From Nonomuraea glycinis (GTDB taxonomy: Bacteria > Actinomycetota > Actinomycetes > Streptosporangiales > Streptosporangiaceae): a stretch of 64,000 nucleotides of DNA. The notes under the pieces were generated by a model. That model was not told the DNA's origin. It saw only the letters and a program-made list of their open reading frames with translations, and made no database searches. The position numbers were made by a program, and so were the translations under genes. Positions 19,189 to 27,980 of the stretch are shown in pieces; position 1 is the stretch's first letter; each line of letters starts with the position of its first letter. The stretch is taken from contig NZ_BMNK01000001.1 in NCBI RefSeq assembly GCF_014646515.1, positions 538,745-602,744 of the forward strand, read 5' to 3'.

Positions 19189-20613
19189 ATGGCCGTCGTA
19201 GCTCCCCCCGTACCCGCAGTCATCACCCGGGCGCCGTCCCGGAAATGGCTTGGCTTGTTCGCCATCCTCTCCGCCGACCTGCTCAACCTGCTCGACGGCA
19301 CCGTCGGCAACGTGGCCGCCCCCGCCATCCGCGCCGACCTCGGCGGCTCCACGGCCACCATGCAGTGGATCGTCGCCGGCTACACCCTGGCCATGGCGGT
19401 CGGGCTGCTGACCGGAGGTCGCCTCGGCGACATGTTCGGCCGCAAGCGCATGATGATGATCGGCATCGTCGGCTTCCTGGCCGCCTCCCTCGCCTGCGGT
19501 CTCGCCTTCTCGCCCGAGTCCCTGATCGCGGCCCGCGTCCTGCAGGGCGGCTTCGGCGCGCTGATGGTGCCGCAGTCCTTCGGCCTCATCCGCGACCTGT
19601 TCGGCGACAGCACCGGCAAGGCCTTCGCCGCGCTCGGGCCGGTGATCGGGTTGGCCACCATCCTCGGGCCGGTCGTGTCGGGGCTGCTCGTAGAGGCGGA
19701 CCTGTTCGGCACCGGCTGGCGGGCGATCTTCCTGATCAACGTGCCGCTCGGCGCGTTCGCGCTGGCCGTCGGCTGGAAGGTGCTCCCCGCCAAGCCGCCC
19801 ACCGCGCGCGGCACCCGCCTCGACGTGACAGGCGCGCTGCTGGCCGCGGCCGGCCTGACCATGCTGGTCGTCCCGCTGGTACAGGGCCACGAGCTGGGCT
19901 GGCCCACCTGGACCCTGGTGATGCTCGCCGCCTCGCTGCCCGTCCTGGCCGCCTTCACCCTCCACCAGCTCCGCCGCAGCCGCACCGGCCGCGCCCCGCT
20001 GGTCGAGCTCAGCGTCTTCGGCAAGCGCTCGTACGCCTCCGGAGTCGCGTTCGTCGTCGCCTTCTTCGGCGCGATCACCGGCTTCTCCCTGGTGGTGGCC
20101 CTGTTCCTGCAGATCGGCCTGAAGTACTCGCCGCTGGAGGCCAGCGTGGCGATGATCGGCTGGGCGGTGGGCGCGTTCATCGGCTCGGCCGTGGGCGGCA
20201 CGCTGATGAACAGGCTCGGCCGCAACCTCCTGCACATCGGCCTGGCCCTGATGACCGCCGGCCTGGCAGGCCTCTACGCGGTGTTCGCCATCACCGGCGC
20301 CACCCTGAACGGCTGGGACCTCACCCCCGCGCTCGTCGTGTACGGCATCGGCATGGGCATGATCTTCGTCCCGCTCTTCGACATCATCGTCGGCGGCCTG
20401 CGCGACCACGAGGTGGGCTCCGCCTCCGGCCTGCTGTCGGCCTTCCAGCAACTCGGCGCCTCCCTCGGGGTCGCGGCGCTCGGCACGCTGTTCTTCTCGG
20501 TGGCCGGCGCCCAGGGCTTCCTCGACGCCGTCACGCAGGTGACGCTGGTGGCCATCGTCCTGACGGCGATCACCTTCGGCCTGGGCTTCCTACTCCCCAA
20601 CCGGGCCCGCTGA
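19189..20613 (+). CDS. MFS transporter, DHA2 (14-TM drug:H+ antiporter) family
   Basis: The 474-residue protein begins with a short cytoplasmic tail and contains about fourteen hydrophobic helices. DHA2 motifs are present: LDGTVGNVAAPAI in helix 1, GGRLGDMFGRKRMM in the 2-3 loop and GPVIGLATILGPVVSGLL (motif C) in helix 5. It probably exports drugs or secondary metabolites across the cytoplasmic membrane. It is monocistronic, divergent from the dehydrogenase gene, and preceded by repeated operator-like sites. Confidence 0.93.
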   Translation: MAVVAPPVPAVITRAPSRKWLGLFAILSADLLNLLDGTVGNVAAPAIRADLGGSTATMQWIVAGYTLAMAVGLLTGGRLGDMFGRKRMMMIGIVGFLAASLACGLAFSPESLIAARVLQGGFGALMVPQSFGLIRDLFGDSTGKAFAALGPVIGLATILGPVVSGLLVEADLFGTGWRAIFLINVPLGAFALAVGWKVLPAKPPTARGTRLDVTGALLAAAGLTMLVVPLVQGHELGWPTWTLVMLAASLPVLAAFTLHQLRRSRTGRAPLVELSVFGKRSYASGVAFVVAFFGAITGFSLVVALFLQIGLKYSPLEASVAMIGWAVGAFIGSAVGGTLMNRLGRNLLHIGLALMTAGLAGLYAVFAITGATLNGWDLTPALVVYGIGMGMIFVPLFDIIVGGLRDHEVGSASGLLSAFQQLGASLGVAALGTLFFSVAGAQGFLDAVTQVTLVAIVLTAITFGLGFLLPNRAR

Positions 20614-20714
20614 ACGAACACTTTCGTCAGCCGGGTTCAAGGGCGTCGCAACCGATTTCACCGACTATCGAAAGCCAGTGAAAGTCCACCCGGCCGCCAG
20701 ATGGGGACAGGAAA

Positions 20715-22190
20715 ATGCGACGCTTATTCGCGGTCATTCTGATGTCGATCGTCGGCCTGCTCGTCTCGGCCGTGCCCGCGTCCGCGCAGGCCCCGCCAGG
20801 GCTGGCCGGCTACTACGGTCAGCGGCTCGCCTGGTCCGCCTGCGGCGGCGGGTTCCAGTGCGCCAAGGTCAAGGTGCCGCTCGACTACGCCAAGCCCAAG
20901 GGGCGGCAGATCGACATCGCGGTGATCCGGCTGCGGGCCAAGGGGCCCAAGCGGATCGGCTCGCTCGTGCTCAACCCCGGCGGTCCCGGCGGGTCGGGCG
21001 TGGACCTGGCCAGGAACGCCAAGCAGTTCCTGTCGCCCGCGCTGCTCGCCCGCTTCGACGTGGTCGGGTTCGACCCGCGCGGCGTCGGGCTCTCCTCGCC
21101 CGTCCGCTGCCTCTCGTACGGCGTGATGGACAGTTACCACGCGCTCGACCCCACCCCCGACACGCCGTCCGAGGTCCGCAAGGGCGACGCCTACCAGCAG
21201 ATCTACGCCCAGGGCTGCAAGGCGAACGCCGGCGCGCTGCTGGCCCACGTCGGCACCCGCGACGCCGCCAGGGACATCGACGTGCTGCGGGCGGCGCTGG
21301 GTGACCGGCGGCTGACCTACCTCGGCTTCTCGTACGGCACCCTGCTCGGCGCCACGTACGCCGAAGCGTTCCCGAAGCGGGTGCGGGCCATGGTGCTCGA
21401 CGGCGCGATCGACCCCGCCACCCGCGGGACCGCCCCCGGCGCGGCCGCGCACGGCTTCGAGACGGCGTTCGCGTCCTTCCTGCGCGACTGCTACAAGCGG
21501 CCGGGCTGCCCGTTCAGGACGCACAAGGTCAGCGCGTCGTTCCAGCAGCTGGCGAAGCTGTTCAAGCGGGCCGACAAGGCGCCGCTGCGCAACGACCTCG
21601 ACGGCAGGCAGATCAACGAGGCGCTCGTGTGGCGCGGCGTGATGGCCGCCATGTACTCCCACGAGCAGTGGCCGTCGCTGCGCGCCGCGCTCGGCGACGC
21701 GTTCAAGGGCGACGGCACCGCGCTGCTGGCCTTCGCCGACGGCTACAACGGCAGGCGGATCGACGGCTCGTACGACAACAGCAGTGAAGCCTTCACCGCC
21801 GTCAACTGCGCCGACTACCCGCCCACGAGCAGGGCCACCCGCTCGGCGGTGACGTACGTGCCCGAGTCGCGGCACTTCGGCAAGTACTTCTCCGACGGGC
21901 TGCTCTCGCCGTGTGCCTTCTGGCCGGTCAAGAGCGGTGAAGGCATCGTCGGCCGGGTACGGGCCAAGGGCGCGCCGCCGATCCTGGTCGTGGGCACCAC
22001 CCGGGACCCCGCCACGCCGTACAAGGACGCCAGAGCCCTCGCGGGCCAGCTCTCGTCCGGCGTGCTGCTCGGCTTCGACGGCGACGGCCACACCGCCTAC
22101 GGCGACCCCTCCACCTGCGTGAACGGCGCGGTCGACCGCTATCTGATCAACCGCGTCCCGCCGAGGAACGGGACCATGTGCCGCCGGTAG
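20715..22190 (+). CDS. secreted alpha/beta hydrolase, S33/tripeptidyl aminopeptidase type
   Basis: The 491-residue protein has a Sec signal peptide (MRRLFAVILMSIVGLLVSAVP, cleavage near PASAQA). It then has LVLNPGGPGGSG (oxyanion loop), FDPRGVGLSS, nucleophile elbow GFSYGT, the acid in TTRDPATPYKDA and a late His in GDGHTAYG. This is the pattern of actinomycete secreted tripeptidyl aminopeptidases (SlpD/SlpE group), which release short peptides from protein N-termini. It stands alone, and the 102 bases upstream presumably hold its promoter. Confidence 0.92.
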   Translation: MRRLFAVILMSIVGLLVSAVPASAQAPPGLAGYYGQRLAWSACGGGFQCAKVKVPLDYAKPKGRQIDIAVIRLRAKGPKRIGSLVLNPGGPGGSGVDLARNAKQFLSPALLARFDVVGFDPRGVGLSSPVRCLSYGVMDSYHALDPTPDTPSEVRKGDAYQQIYAQGCKANAGALLAHVGTRDAARDIDVLRAALGDRRLTYLGFSYGTLLGATYAEAFPKRVRAMVLDGAIDPATRGTAPGAAAHGFETAFASFLRDCYKRPGCPFRTHKVSASFQQLAKLFKRADKAPLRNDLDGRQINEALVWRGVMAAMYSHEQWPSLRAALGDAFKGDGTALLAFADGYNGRRIDGSYDNSSEAFTAVNCADYPPTSRATRSAVTYVPESRHFGKYFSDGLLSPCAFWPVKSGEGIVGRVRAKGAPPILVVGTTRDPATPYKDARALAGQLSSGVLLGFDGDGHTAYGDPSTCVNGAVDRYLINRVPPRNGTMCRR

Positions 22191-22275
22191 CGAAGCGACG
22201 GACTGGACAGCGCCCCCGACGATCTGTCACCATCTGCGGCATGATCAATGAAAGGGGCGCTGCCGCCCCCCTCCG

Positions 22276-23352
22276 GTGAGAACGCTCGTGCAGCGGGAAG
22301 CTGCCGAGATCCGGAAAGAATGGCTGAGCTGGGTGTTCTCCACCCGGCCCGCCGATCGACCGGCCGCCGAGGCGGCCATCTCCGAGCTCTATCGCCTGAT
22401 CGGGCGCACCCCACCCCGTTTCCACTGGGTCTCCTCGCCGCTCATGGCCGTGGAGACCGTCCCGTCCGGCGTCCGTCCCGCGGAGAGCATCGACCGGCTG
22501 GCCGACTGGCCCGTGCCGCGCCGGTTGACCACCCTCCTCCATACCCTGTACATGGAACTCGACAGTCGGCTCACCTATCCTCAGCGCCCGCTGGACCAGC
22601 TGATCGGCGCGCAGGTGCGCGCCCCGCTGGCCCGGTCCTTCGACAGGTCGCTCCAGGAAGCGCTCCCACGGGCGCGGAAGTCACGCTACGACTGGACCGC
22701 CAGCTGGTACGTGGCCCAGGAACCGTCCCGGATCGCCCATTACGACGCCCTGCGCCGGGCGGCCGGCGTGGTCTTCGCCACTGAGCAGACCCGCCTGCTC
22801 GATCTGTGGGTCGAGGTGGCCCGGTCGTGCGGCTGGTGGTGGCCCCGCGACGAGGTGTGCGTCATCGCCGAACGACCGGCCGAAATGCACACCGAGCCGG
22901 GAGACGAACCCGGGGAGATCCGGCTGCACCACGCGGACGGCCCGGCCCTGCGGTACGCCGACGGCTGGGACGTACACGCCTGGCACGGCCGGCCGGTGCC
23001 CGCGTGGGTGATCACCGATCCCAGCGTCGAGCGGATCGCCCGCGAGCCCAACGTCGAGATCAGGCGGTGCGCGATCGAGCGCATCGGCTGGGCGTCCTAC
23101 ATCGAGCGGGCCGGGCTGCGCCTGGTCGCCACCGCGCCGGACCCCGGCAACCCCGGCTCACACCTGCGGCTGTACGACATGCGCGCGGAGACCAAGGTGC
23201 TCCTCGCGGTCAACGGATCCGTCGAACGCGACGGGCGCCGCCGCCAGTACGGGCTGACCGTGCCGGGCTTCCTCCGCGACCCCGTCGACGCCGCCGGCTG
23301 GACGTACGGGCTGTCCGCCGAGCAGTACTCCCAACTCGTCCGCCGAACCTGA
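22276..23352 (+). CDS. DUF6745 domain-containing protein
   Basis: The 358-residue protein starts at GTG 22276. The conserved centre RLHHADGPALRYADGWDVHAWHGRPVP is the hallmark of DUF6745. The remainder is rich in Trp and Arg, with no signal peptide or membrane helix. Its function is not known. It is probably co-transcribed with the small gene starting 10 bases after its stop. Confidence 0.82.
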   Translation: MRTLVQREAAEIRKEWLSWVFSTRPADRPAAEAAISELYRLIGRTPPRFHWVSSPLMAVETVPSGVRPAESIDRLADWPVPRRLTTLLHTLYMELDSRLTYPQRPLDQLIGAQVRAPLARSFDRSLQEALPRARKSRYDWTASWYVAQEPSRIAHYDALRRAAGVVFATEQTRLLDLWVEVARSCGWWWPRDEVCVIAERPAEMHTEPGDEPGEIRLHHADGPALRYADGWDVHAWHGRPVPAWVITDPSVERIAREPNVEIRRCAIERIGWASYIERAGLRLVATAPDPGNPGSHLRLYDMRAETKVLLAVNGSVERDGRRRQYGLTVPGFLRDPVDAAGWTYGLSAEQYSQLVRRT

Positions 23353-23362
23353 GGTGATCTCC

Positions 23363-23800
23363 ATGACCGTGACACTCGCATCGCTCGCCCAGCAGACCGG
23401 ACTCGCCGTGCTCGACCACCTGGAGCAGTCGGCCCGCATCCCCGTCGTCGACGGCCTCCAGGCCCAGGGCGACCTCATCGTCATCCCGCTGGCCATGCTG
23501 GCCCCGTCCGTGCGCACCTGGCCCGACAGCCCCTGGACGGACGTGCCCCCCGAGGGCATCGAACTCCTGCGCGGCGGATCCGGCGGCAACCCGCACACGC
23601 TCGTCGCCGACCGGGGCACCGGCCGCTGGACGACTCATGTGACGGACCCCGACTGGCTGGCGATCGGCATCTTCGAAGCCACCGCGCCCGTCTACCTGCT
23701 GCACCCGGAGCACGGGGCGTCCGGGTGCGCGCCGGGGGCGTACGTGGTCCGGCGGCAGCGCGAACACGACGGCCGCCGCGCCCGGATGATCGTGGACTGA
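23363..23800 (+). CDS. hypothetical protein paired with the DUF6745 gene
   Basis: The product is 145 residues from ATG 23363 (MTVTLASLAQQTGLAVLDHLE), preceded by GAGGTGAT. A GTG at 23354 is an alternative start. No catalytic motif is recognised. The C-terminus PVYLLHPEHGASGCAPGAYVVRRQREHDG is conserved-looking. Its position directly after the DUF6745 gene suggests a joint function of unknown nature. Confidence 0.75.
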   Translation: MTVTLASLAQQTGLAVLDHLEQSARIPVVDGLQAQGDLIVIPLAMLAPSVRTWPDSPWTDVPPEGIELLRGGSGGNPHTLVADRGTGRWTTHVTDPDWLAIGIFEATAPVYLLHPEHGASGCAPGAYVVRRQREHDGRRARMIVD

Positions 23801-23803
23801 CAA

Positions 23804-23843
23804 CGTGTTCCCCGCCCGCCGCGACCGGGGGGTGGGGAACACG
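23804..23843. terminator. bidirectional hairpin terminator
   Basis: A 10-bp perfect inverted repeat, CGTGTTCCCC and GGGGAACACG, is separated by 20 GC-rich bases that can pair further. It sits exactly between the convergent stops at 23800 and 23846. Confidence 0.7.
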
Positions 23844-23845
23844 GG

Positions 23846-26575
23846 TCAGGTGATCTGCTGCCGGACCAGATTCGCGATTGCCAGGATCTTCGGACGGCCC
23901 GCCGCCTTGAACCCGAGACCGTGCCGGAATATCTCTGGGATCCAGTACTGGTCCTCTTCGCGGAAGACGACTCCGTTCGCGGCCAGAATCTCCAGGTCAC
24001 CGCTGGCCAGCCGCAGGGCTTTGGGGCCGGAGGGAATGCGTTTCTGTTCGATCGGCAGTTCATCGAGTCGCTTGAGCAGGGCCCCGACAGGAGGGCTCTC
24101 TTCACTTATCGCGCGAATCTTGTCCTGGCTGCACGCCACGAGTGCCTTTCGCATGGCCGCCGGTGCCAGCAGGCGGTCCGACCATCGCCCTTCGTCCACT
24201 GACAGGGCGGCTGACTCGGCGAGGAACGTCATGATGTCGCGAGCCTGGATCTGCCCGTTGAAGTCCGACAGCGCCGCCAGAAACCACCCGACCGACCGGG
24301 CCTCCCGCGATCGGGTGGAGCCCATCTTCTCGCCCCACAGTCGGGTGAGCAGATGTCCCAGTGCCTGATCGGTAGCCTTGAACACCTGCTCGGGGGTGAT
24401 ATCAGGCAGGGCTCCGGATTGCTGCGCGGCCCACAGCGCGAGCCGCAGCGCCTCAGATGGGTTCCATTTAAGTTCGTACTCGCTGTATCGCGCGAAGAAC
24501 TGTCGAAGATTCTGTCGGATGGCCGCCTGGACCAGATCGCGGCGGACGAACACGACGAGCCCGAGTGGTCGCCCGCGCAGACTTCGCAGCCAGTCCAGGC
24601 AATCCACCAGGAGCACCCGCAGAGCCTGGCTCTCCGCCTTGTTCTGCGAGAAATTCTGGAGCAGATCCTCGAGACCGTCGACGAGAAATATCCGGCTGCT
24701 GCCGGCAGCGAACCGGGCGAGCAGCAGTTCGACGTTGTCCGGAGCCGCTTTCAGCCCGACAGAGCGGGCGATACAGGTCAGCCACACCCTCCGCCACTCG
24801 ATATCCGACAGGTTCGAACGCAGCGCATCGGCGATCAGATCGCGGAGATCGAGTGGACTCGCAGGCACGCCGTCCGGGAACGCGCCGACGTCTCGCTGAA
24901 TTCTCTCGAGGCGGTCCATTGTGGAGGTCTTCAGATTCTTCGATACGAAGACCGGTACCAACGGTGCCTTGAGCGTGACATCGCTGACACCCACGGATTC
25001 CGCATAACGGTTCCAGGTTCTGCGGAAACACATCTGGAGTTGGGTGAAGGTCTTCCCGGAACCTTTGGCTCCGACCACTACGCACAGCGGGGGCTCGGTG
25101 CGATGTGAGGAGAGCAGATTCCGGAGGGACTCGGTCGCGAGAAAGTCCGCGTCTTCCGCCGTCTCCGCGTAGACGAGTTTCCGGCTGAAACGCTTGAGGC
25201 GCTCCCGGCGGCTCGGCAAGTCATCGAGAATCATCTCGCCCCGTATGTCGTCATCGGCGGCGGCGCTTCTCACTTGGCTCAGCTCGTTGACGAGCGACGA
25301 CAGCATCTCGGGCAACTGCTGGCGGCGGATCACATCGATGACAGCATCCCATGACGCGGGAAGAGCCAGGAGACGTTCCTGGAATGGGCTGAAGATGGGC
25401 TCAAGAGTGACATCGTCATCGACTGTGCGATCCTCCGCGCCGCCCTCGTCCGGAACGAGCGTCCATGCGACCGCGTCACGCAGCTGAGCCGCAGCGTTGG
25501 CGGCCAGATCTTCGTGCCCCTGATCACGGAACTGAGTGATGATCACTGAACCGGGCGGATCGATCTCCGGTCGGGTCGGTGCTCGGCGGCCGAGTTCCCT
25601 GATCGTGCGTACCGTCCCCCGCAATGACTGATCGTTTATCGTGGTGACGAAGACCCGTTTGACCCGCGGATCCAGCAGGACGGGGGCGGTAAGTTCGCTG
25701 GTGCCCGCGCGAAGGTCCACGAGCACGGTACGGGCATCCAAGTGTACGGCCAACTCCGCGAGCGATTCGGTGAGGAAGTAGCTCGAACGGCCTGGAGTCA
25801 GCAGGTCGACAGGTTCCAGCCGGGGTGGGACCACATCGAGGAGCGATCGCTTCGTCGGAAGCACGATGACGTTGTCGGCTCTCTGATTAGGCAGATAGGC
25901 CGCGCCGAGGGTTACGGCGTCGTCGGGACGACCGTCTTCGGAGGAGTGCAGGAGCGCGAGGAAGTCCTCGTAACTGAAGTCGATCCGCCGCCCCTGGGCC
26001 GCGAACATCCAGGTGATTCCCGGAGCTTCGAGATCGGCGTCCACCAGCAGCACCTTGCCGCCTCGCTGGGCGACCGCGTGGGCAAGTGCCACTCCGTGCA
26101 GCGTCCTGCCGACTCCACCCTTGAACGAGTGCAACGCCGCGATCTGCACTCCGCCCGCGAAAGGCGCCTCAGGCGCGGGCAGCGGTTCGCCCAGGGCCCG
26201 GACGATGTGCCGTTCCCGCCATCGCAGCTCACGGCGGGCGGATGTGACCTTGCGCTCCCTGATGGAGACCGGAAGCAGACGATCAGACAGGCGACCGGGC
26301 ACTCCGTCGAGCCGAAGCGACGCCTCACCGGCCTCGCGCACCAACGACCCCACGCCGAATGACTCTCCCAGCCACTGTATGGCCAGGTCTGGGGAGGTGT
26401 CGGGGCGGACCGTCAACTCCAGCCCATCCCAGAACGCGTCACACTCGAGCAGCCACATCGGCCAGGCCCGGCATGTGGCCAAGACCGCCAGGTGATCGTT
26501 GACGTCGACCCACGTGTAGATGTGTTCCGGGACACCGGCGCCAGATACGGGCATGGTCATGGCCTCGATTCTCAT
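23846..26575 (-). CDS. double P-loop ATPase: KGGVGR-variant ParA/MinD-like domain plus STAND/KAP-like NTPase domain
   Basis: The 909-residue product starts at ATG 26575, whose ATGA overlaps the stop of the gene before it. After about 130 residues of unassigned N-terminal domain comes a deviant Walker A, SFKGGVGRT (about 150-158), with VLLVDADLEAPG as the second ParA/MinD motif. The Arg replaces the Lys of standard KGGVGKT. A second P-loop, VVGAKGSGKT (about 501-510), has its Walker B in RIFLVDGLEDLL (about 632-643). The helical C-terminal third ends in a winged-helix-like ILAANGVVFREEDQYWIPEIFRHGLG. No membrane helix is seen. This architecture recurs in prokaryotic conflict and defence loci, and that role here is inferred. 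Codon use is less GC-biased than in the flanking operons. Confidence 0.88.
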   Translation of the reverse strand: MRIEAMTMPVSGAGVPEHIYTWVDVNDHLAVLATCRAWPMWLLECDAFWDGLELTVRPDTSPDLAIQWLGESFGVGSLVREAGEASLRLDGVPGRLSDRLLPVSIRERKVTSARRELRWRERHIVRALGEPLPAPEAPFAGGVQIAALHSFKGGVGRTLHGVALAHAVAQRGGKVLLVDADLEAPGITWMFAAQGRRIDFSYEDFLALLHSSEDGRPDDAVTLGAAYLPNQRADNVIVLPTKRSLLDVVPPRLEPVDLLTPGRSSYFLTESLAELAVHLDARTVLVDLRAGTSELTAPVLLDPRVKRVFVTTINDQSLRGTVRTIRELGRRAPTRPEIDPPGSVIITQFRDQGHEDLAANAAAQLRDAVAWTLVPDEGGAEDRTVDDDVTLEPIFSPFQERLLALPASWDAVIDVIRRQQLPEMLSSLVNELSQVRSAAADDDIRGEMILDDLPSRRERLKRFSRKLVYAETAEDADFLATESLRNLLSSHRTEPPLCVVVGAKGSGKTFTQLQMCFRRTWNRYAESVGVSDVTLKAPLVPVFVSKNLKTSTMDRLERIQRDVGAFPDGVPASPLDLRDLIADALRSNLSDIEWRRVWLTCIARSVGLKAAPDNVELLLARFAAGSSRIFLVDGLEDLLQNFSQNKAESQALRVLLVDCLDWLRSLRGRPLGLVVFVRRDLVQAAIRQNLRQFFARYSEYELKWNPSEALRLALWAAQQSGALPDITPEQVFKATDQALGHLLTRLWGEKMGSTRSREARSVGWFLAALSDFNGQIQARDIMTFLAESAALSVDEGRWSDRLLAPAAMRKALVACSQDKIRAISEESPPVGALLKRLDELPIEQKRIPSGPKALRLASGDLEILAANGVVFREEDQYWIPEIFRHGLGFKAAGRPKILAIANLVRQQIT

Positions 26576-26967
26576 CCACACCAGTCCAGCAAAGCACGTA
26601 GCACCACGACGGCTTGTATCTCGTGCTTCTCATCGAGTGGCCGGCCGTACCTCCAGGCTTCATGAAGCTCGCTGAAGGAGACTTGTGCTTCCCTCCGCCG
26701 GGTGGCGCAAGGCCGCATCTGGGCGCAGAGCTGCGGCGGTAGGTTCAGTTCTCTTGCCAGACGCTGCAGATCATGTTTACGCAGGTAGTCCGGGAGGTCG
26801 GCTGTGGTCCGCAGACCGCGTTGGTGGATGATCTCCGCCTTCAGTCCACACTCTGCCCCGTAGAAGAGCAGCAGCGCGGCCGACGGTTCCTCTTCCAGGG
26901 AATCGCTCGCTGCCAGATGGGCGGCTGAACGAGCTCGCAGTTGGTTTCTACCGACGTCAATGGCCAC
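26572..26967 (-). CDS. HEPN-like helical protein, partner of the KGGVGR ATPase
   Basis: The 131-residue, mostly helical product starts at GTG 26967. AALLLFYGAECGLKAEIIH near residue 30, LRKHDLQRLARELN near residue 61 and a late ELHEAWRYGRPLD resemble HEPN-fold proteins, in which conserved polar residues sit on a four-helix bundle. A canonical R-x4-6-H RNase motif is not obvious, so nuclease activity is unproven. It is translationally coupled to the ATPase gene by ATGA. A 44-bp promoter-like element lies immediately upstream, and the 5' leader must be very short or absent. Confidence 0.75.
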   Translation of the reverse strand: MAIDVGRNQLRARSAAHLAASDSLEEEPSAALLLFYGAECGLKAEIIHQRGLRTTADLPDYLRKHDLQRLARELNLPPQLCAQMRPCATRRREAQVSFSELHEAWRYGRPLDEKHEIQAVVVLRALLDWCG

Positions 26968-26979
26968 GAAGCGTAAGCA

Positions 26980-27023
26980 TATAGATGCCCATAGTCACCG
27001 ACTGGCCATATGCCAAACGTCAT
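26980..27023 (-). promoter_or_regulatory. 44-bp promoter-like element, copy A (before the HEPN-like/ATPase pair)
   Basis: Read on the reverse strand it is ATGACGTTTGGCATATGGCC, 17 bases, then ATCTATA, ending about 12 bases before the GTG at 26967. A second copy lies at 29037-29080 with the same spacing: 7/7 identity in ATCTATA, 9/9 in CATATGGCC and 9/11 in the outer block, but only 8/17 in between. That is the pattern expected of two recognition boxes with a free spacer. Confidence 0.55.
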
Positions 27024-27167
27024 GGTCGTATCGAGGGCTCTGGTGCTCCGATGTCGCGTTTCCGCCTATATGCAGCTGACTAGGCCAAGTCCAGTGATCA
27101 TGGTTTTGTGTGAGTGACGGGAGAGGCGTGTTTTGTGCGCGGGCGATGCATCTGCCACGGTGCTCGG

Positions 27168-27686
27168 ATGGCTGGGCTTTTGGGTGACAAGCGTAGGTTC
27201 GCTGTCGAGGTCGGAGGCTGGGGCGGCTCGTCGCTGCGTCGGGTGGACCTGTGGGTCGCTGATCAGTGGGTGACGTGCGAGGACAACATGGTCTTCGTCA
27301 AACAGTTCCGTTTTGACGTGGCACGCACCGCTGCCGGGATCCGCTCCCTTGAGGACCAGGCCCCGCCGTTCGTCGGTTTGTCTCCGGCCGCCATTCACCG
27401 GCGGCTTCAGGCCGGGGCCAGGGACGGCGAGCAGGAGTACGAGCGGTTCGGGTTCTTTCACCGCTGGGGCTGGGGTCCCACGACTGACAACGTGACGTCA
27501 TTCCTCTGGCGGGAAGGGGTCCGCCTGGTGATCACGTTGGAGTTCTGGCGAGAGGGCCACCTGCTCACACATCCCGGGCATGCGGGAACGGTCTTCGTGG
27601 CCGAGCTCCCTGCCGCCGAGTTCGCGGGAACCCTGGAGGAGACGGTGACCATGCTCGGCGATGGTGAGAGGGCGCCCGTCCCATGA
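27168..27686 (+). CDS. hypothetical protein
   Basis: The product is 172 residues from ATG 27168 (MAGLLGDKRRFAVEVGGWGG); the frame continues upstream but without a convincing start. It is a soluble, mixed alpha/beta protein rich in Trp and Phe (DLWVADQWVTCEDNMVFVKQF, FGFFHRWGWGPTTDN). Its size and context, isolated among defence-like genes, would suit an immunity-type protein, but I do not recognise the family. A hairpin terminator follows. Confidence 0.7.
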   Translation: MAGLLGDKRRFAVEVGGWGGSSLRRVDLWVADQWVTCEDNMVFVKQFRFDVARTAAGIRSLEDQAPPFVGLSPAAIHRRLQAGARDGEQEYERFGFFHRWGWGPTTDNVTSFLWREGVRLVITLEFWREGHLLTHPGHAGTVFVAELPAAEFAGTLEETVTMLGDGERAPVP

Positions 27687-27692
27687 CGGGGT

Positions 27693-27723
27693 GGAACCTG
27701 TCTCACCGGGTTTGACAGGTTCC
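27693..27723. terminator. hairpin terminator
   Basis: Inverted repeat GGAACCTGTC ... GACAGGTTCC (10 bp, 11-base loop) begins 7 bases after the stop at 27686. It also lies just past the stop of the small convergent gene at 27733. Confidence 0.65.
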
Positions 27724-27732
27724 GGAGCGGCG

Positions 27733-27828
27733 CTACTTTCGCAGGCGGTTCACCAGCAGGACGATGAGGACCACCACGCCGACGATCACAAGCAGCTGGA
27801 GGATCTCCGGGACGCCCATATTGGTCAT
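27733..27828 (-). CDS. 31-residue single-helix membrane peptide
   Basis: This tiny frame starts at ATG 27826-27828, behind a good ribosome site (AAGGAAAA), and stops at TAG 27733-27735. The peptide is MTNMGVPEILQLL followed by a run of Val, Ile and Leu, ending VNRLRK. It has a short polar start with a proline, one hydrophobic helix and a basic tail. The start resembles the N-terminus of TatA-type proteins (G-x-P-E), but it has no amphipathic helix. It could equally be a regulatory or toxin-like membrane peptide. Confidence 0.6.
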   Translation of the reverse strand: MTNMGVPEILQLLVIVGVVVLIVLLVNRLRK

Positions 27829-27980
27829 GATTTTCCTTGTGTCGAGGGGTGACACTCAGGAAACGCACGGGGTTCAGAAGGAGTTCCTTGTCGCGGGTCA
27901 GGGCTTGTTCGCCAACGGTGTTGCGTGACGGTTGAGACGTTCACCTGGCGCTTGCGCCGGAGCCGGGCTCGCCGGTCATC

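Noticed and set aside
27066..27461. 131-codon minus-strand frame
   Set aside because: It is antisense to the better-supported gene at 27168-27686 and lacks any recognisable domain or ribosome site.
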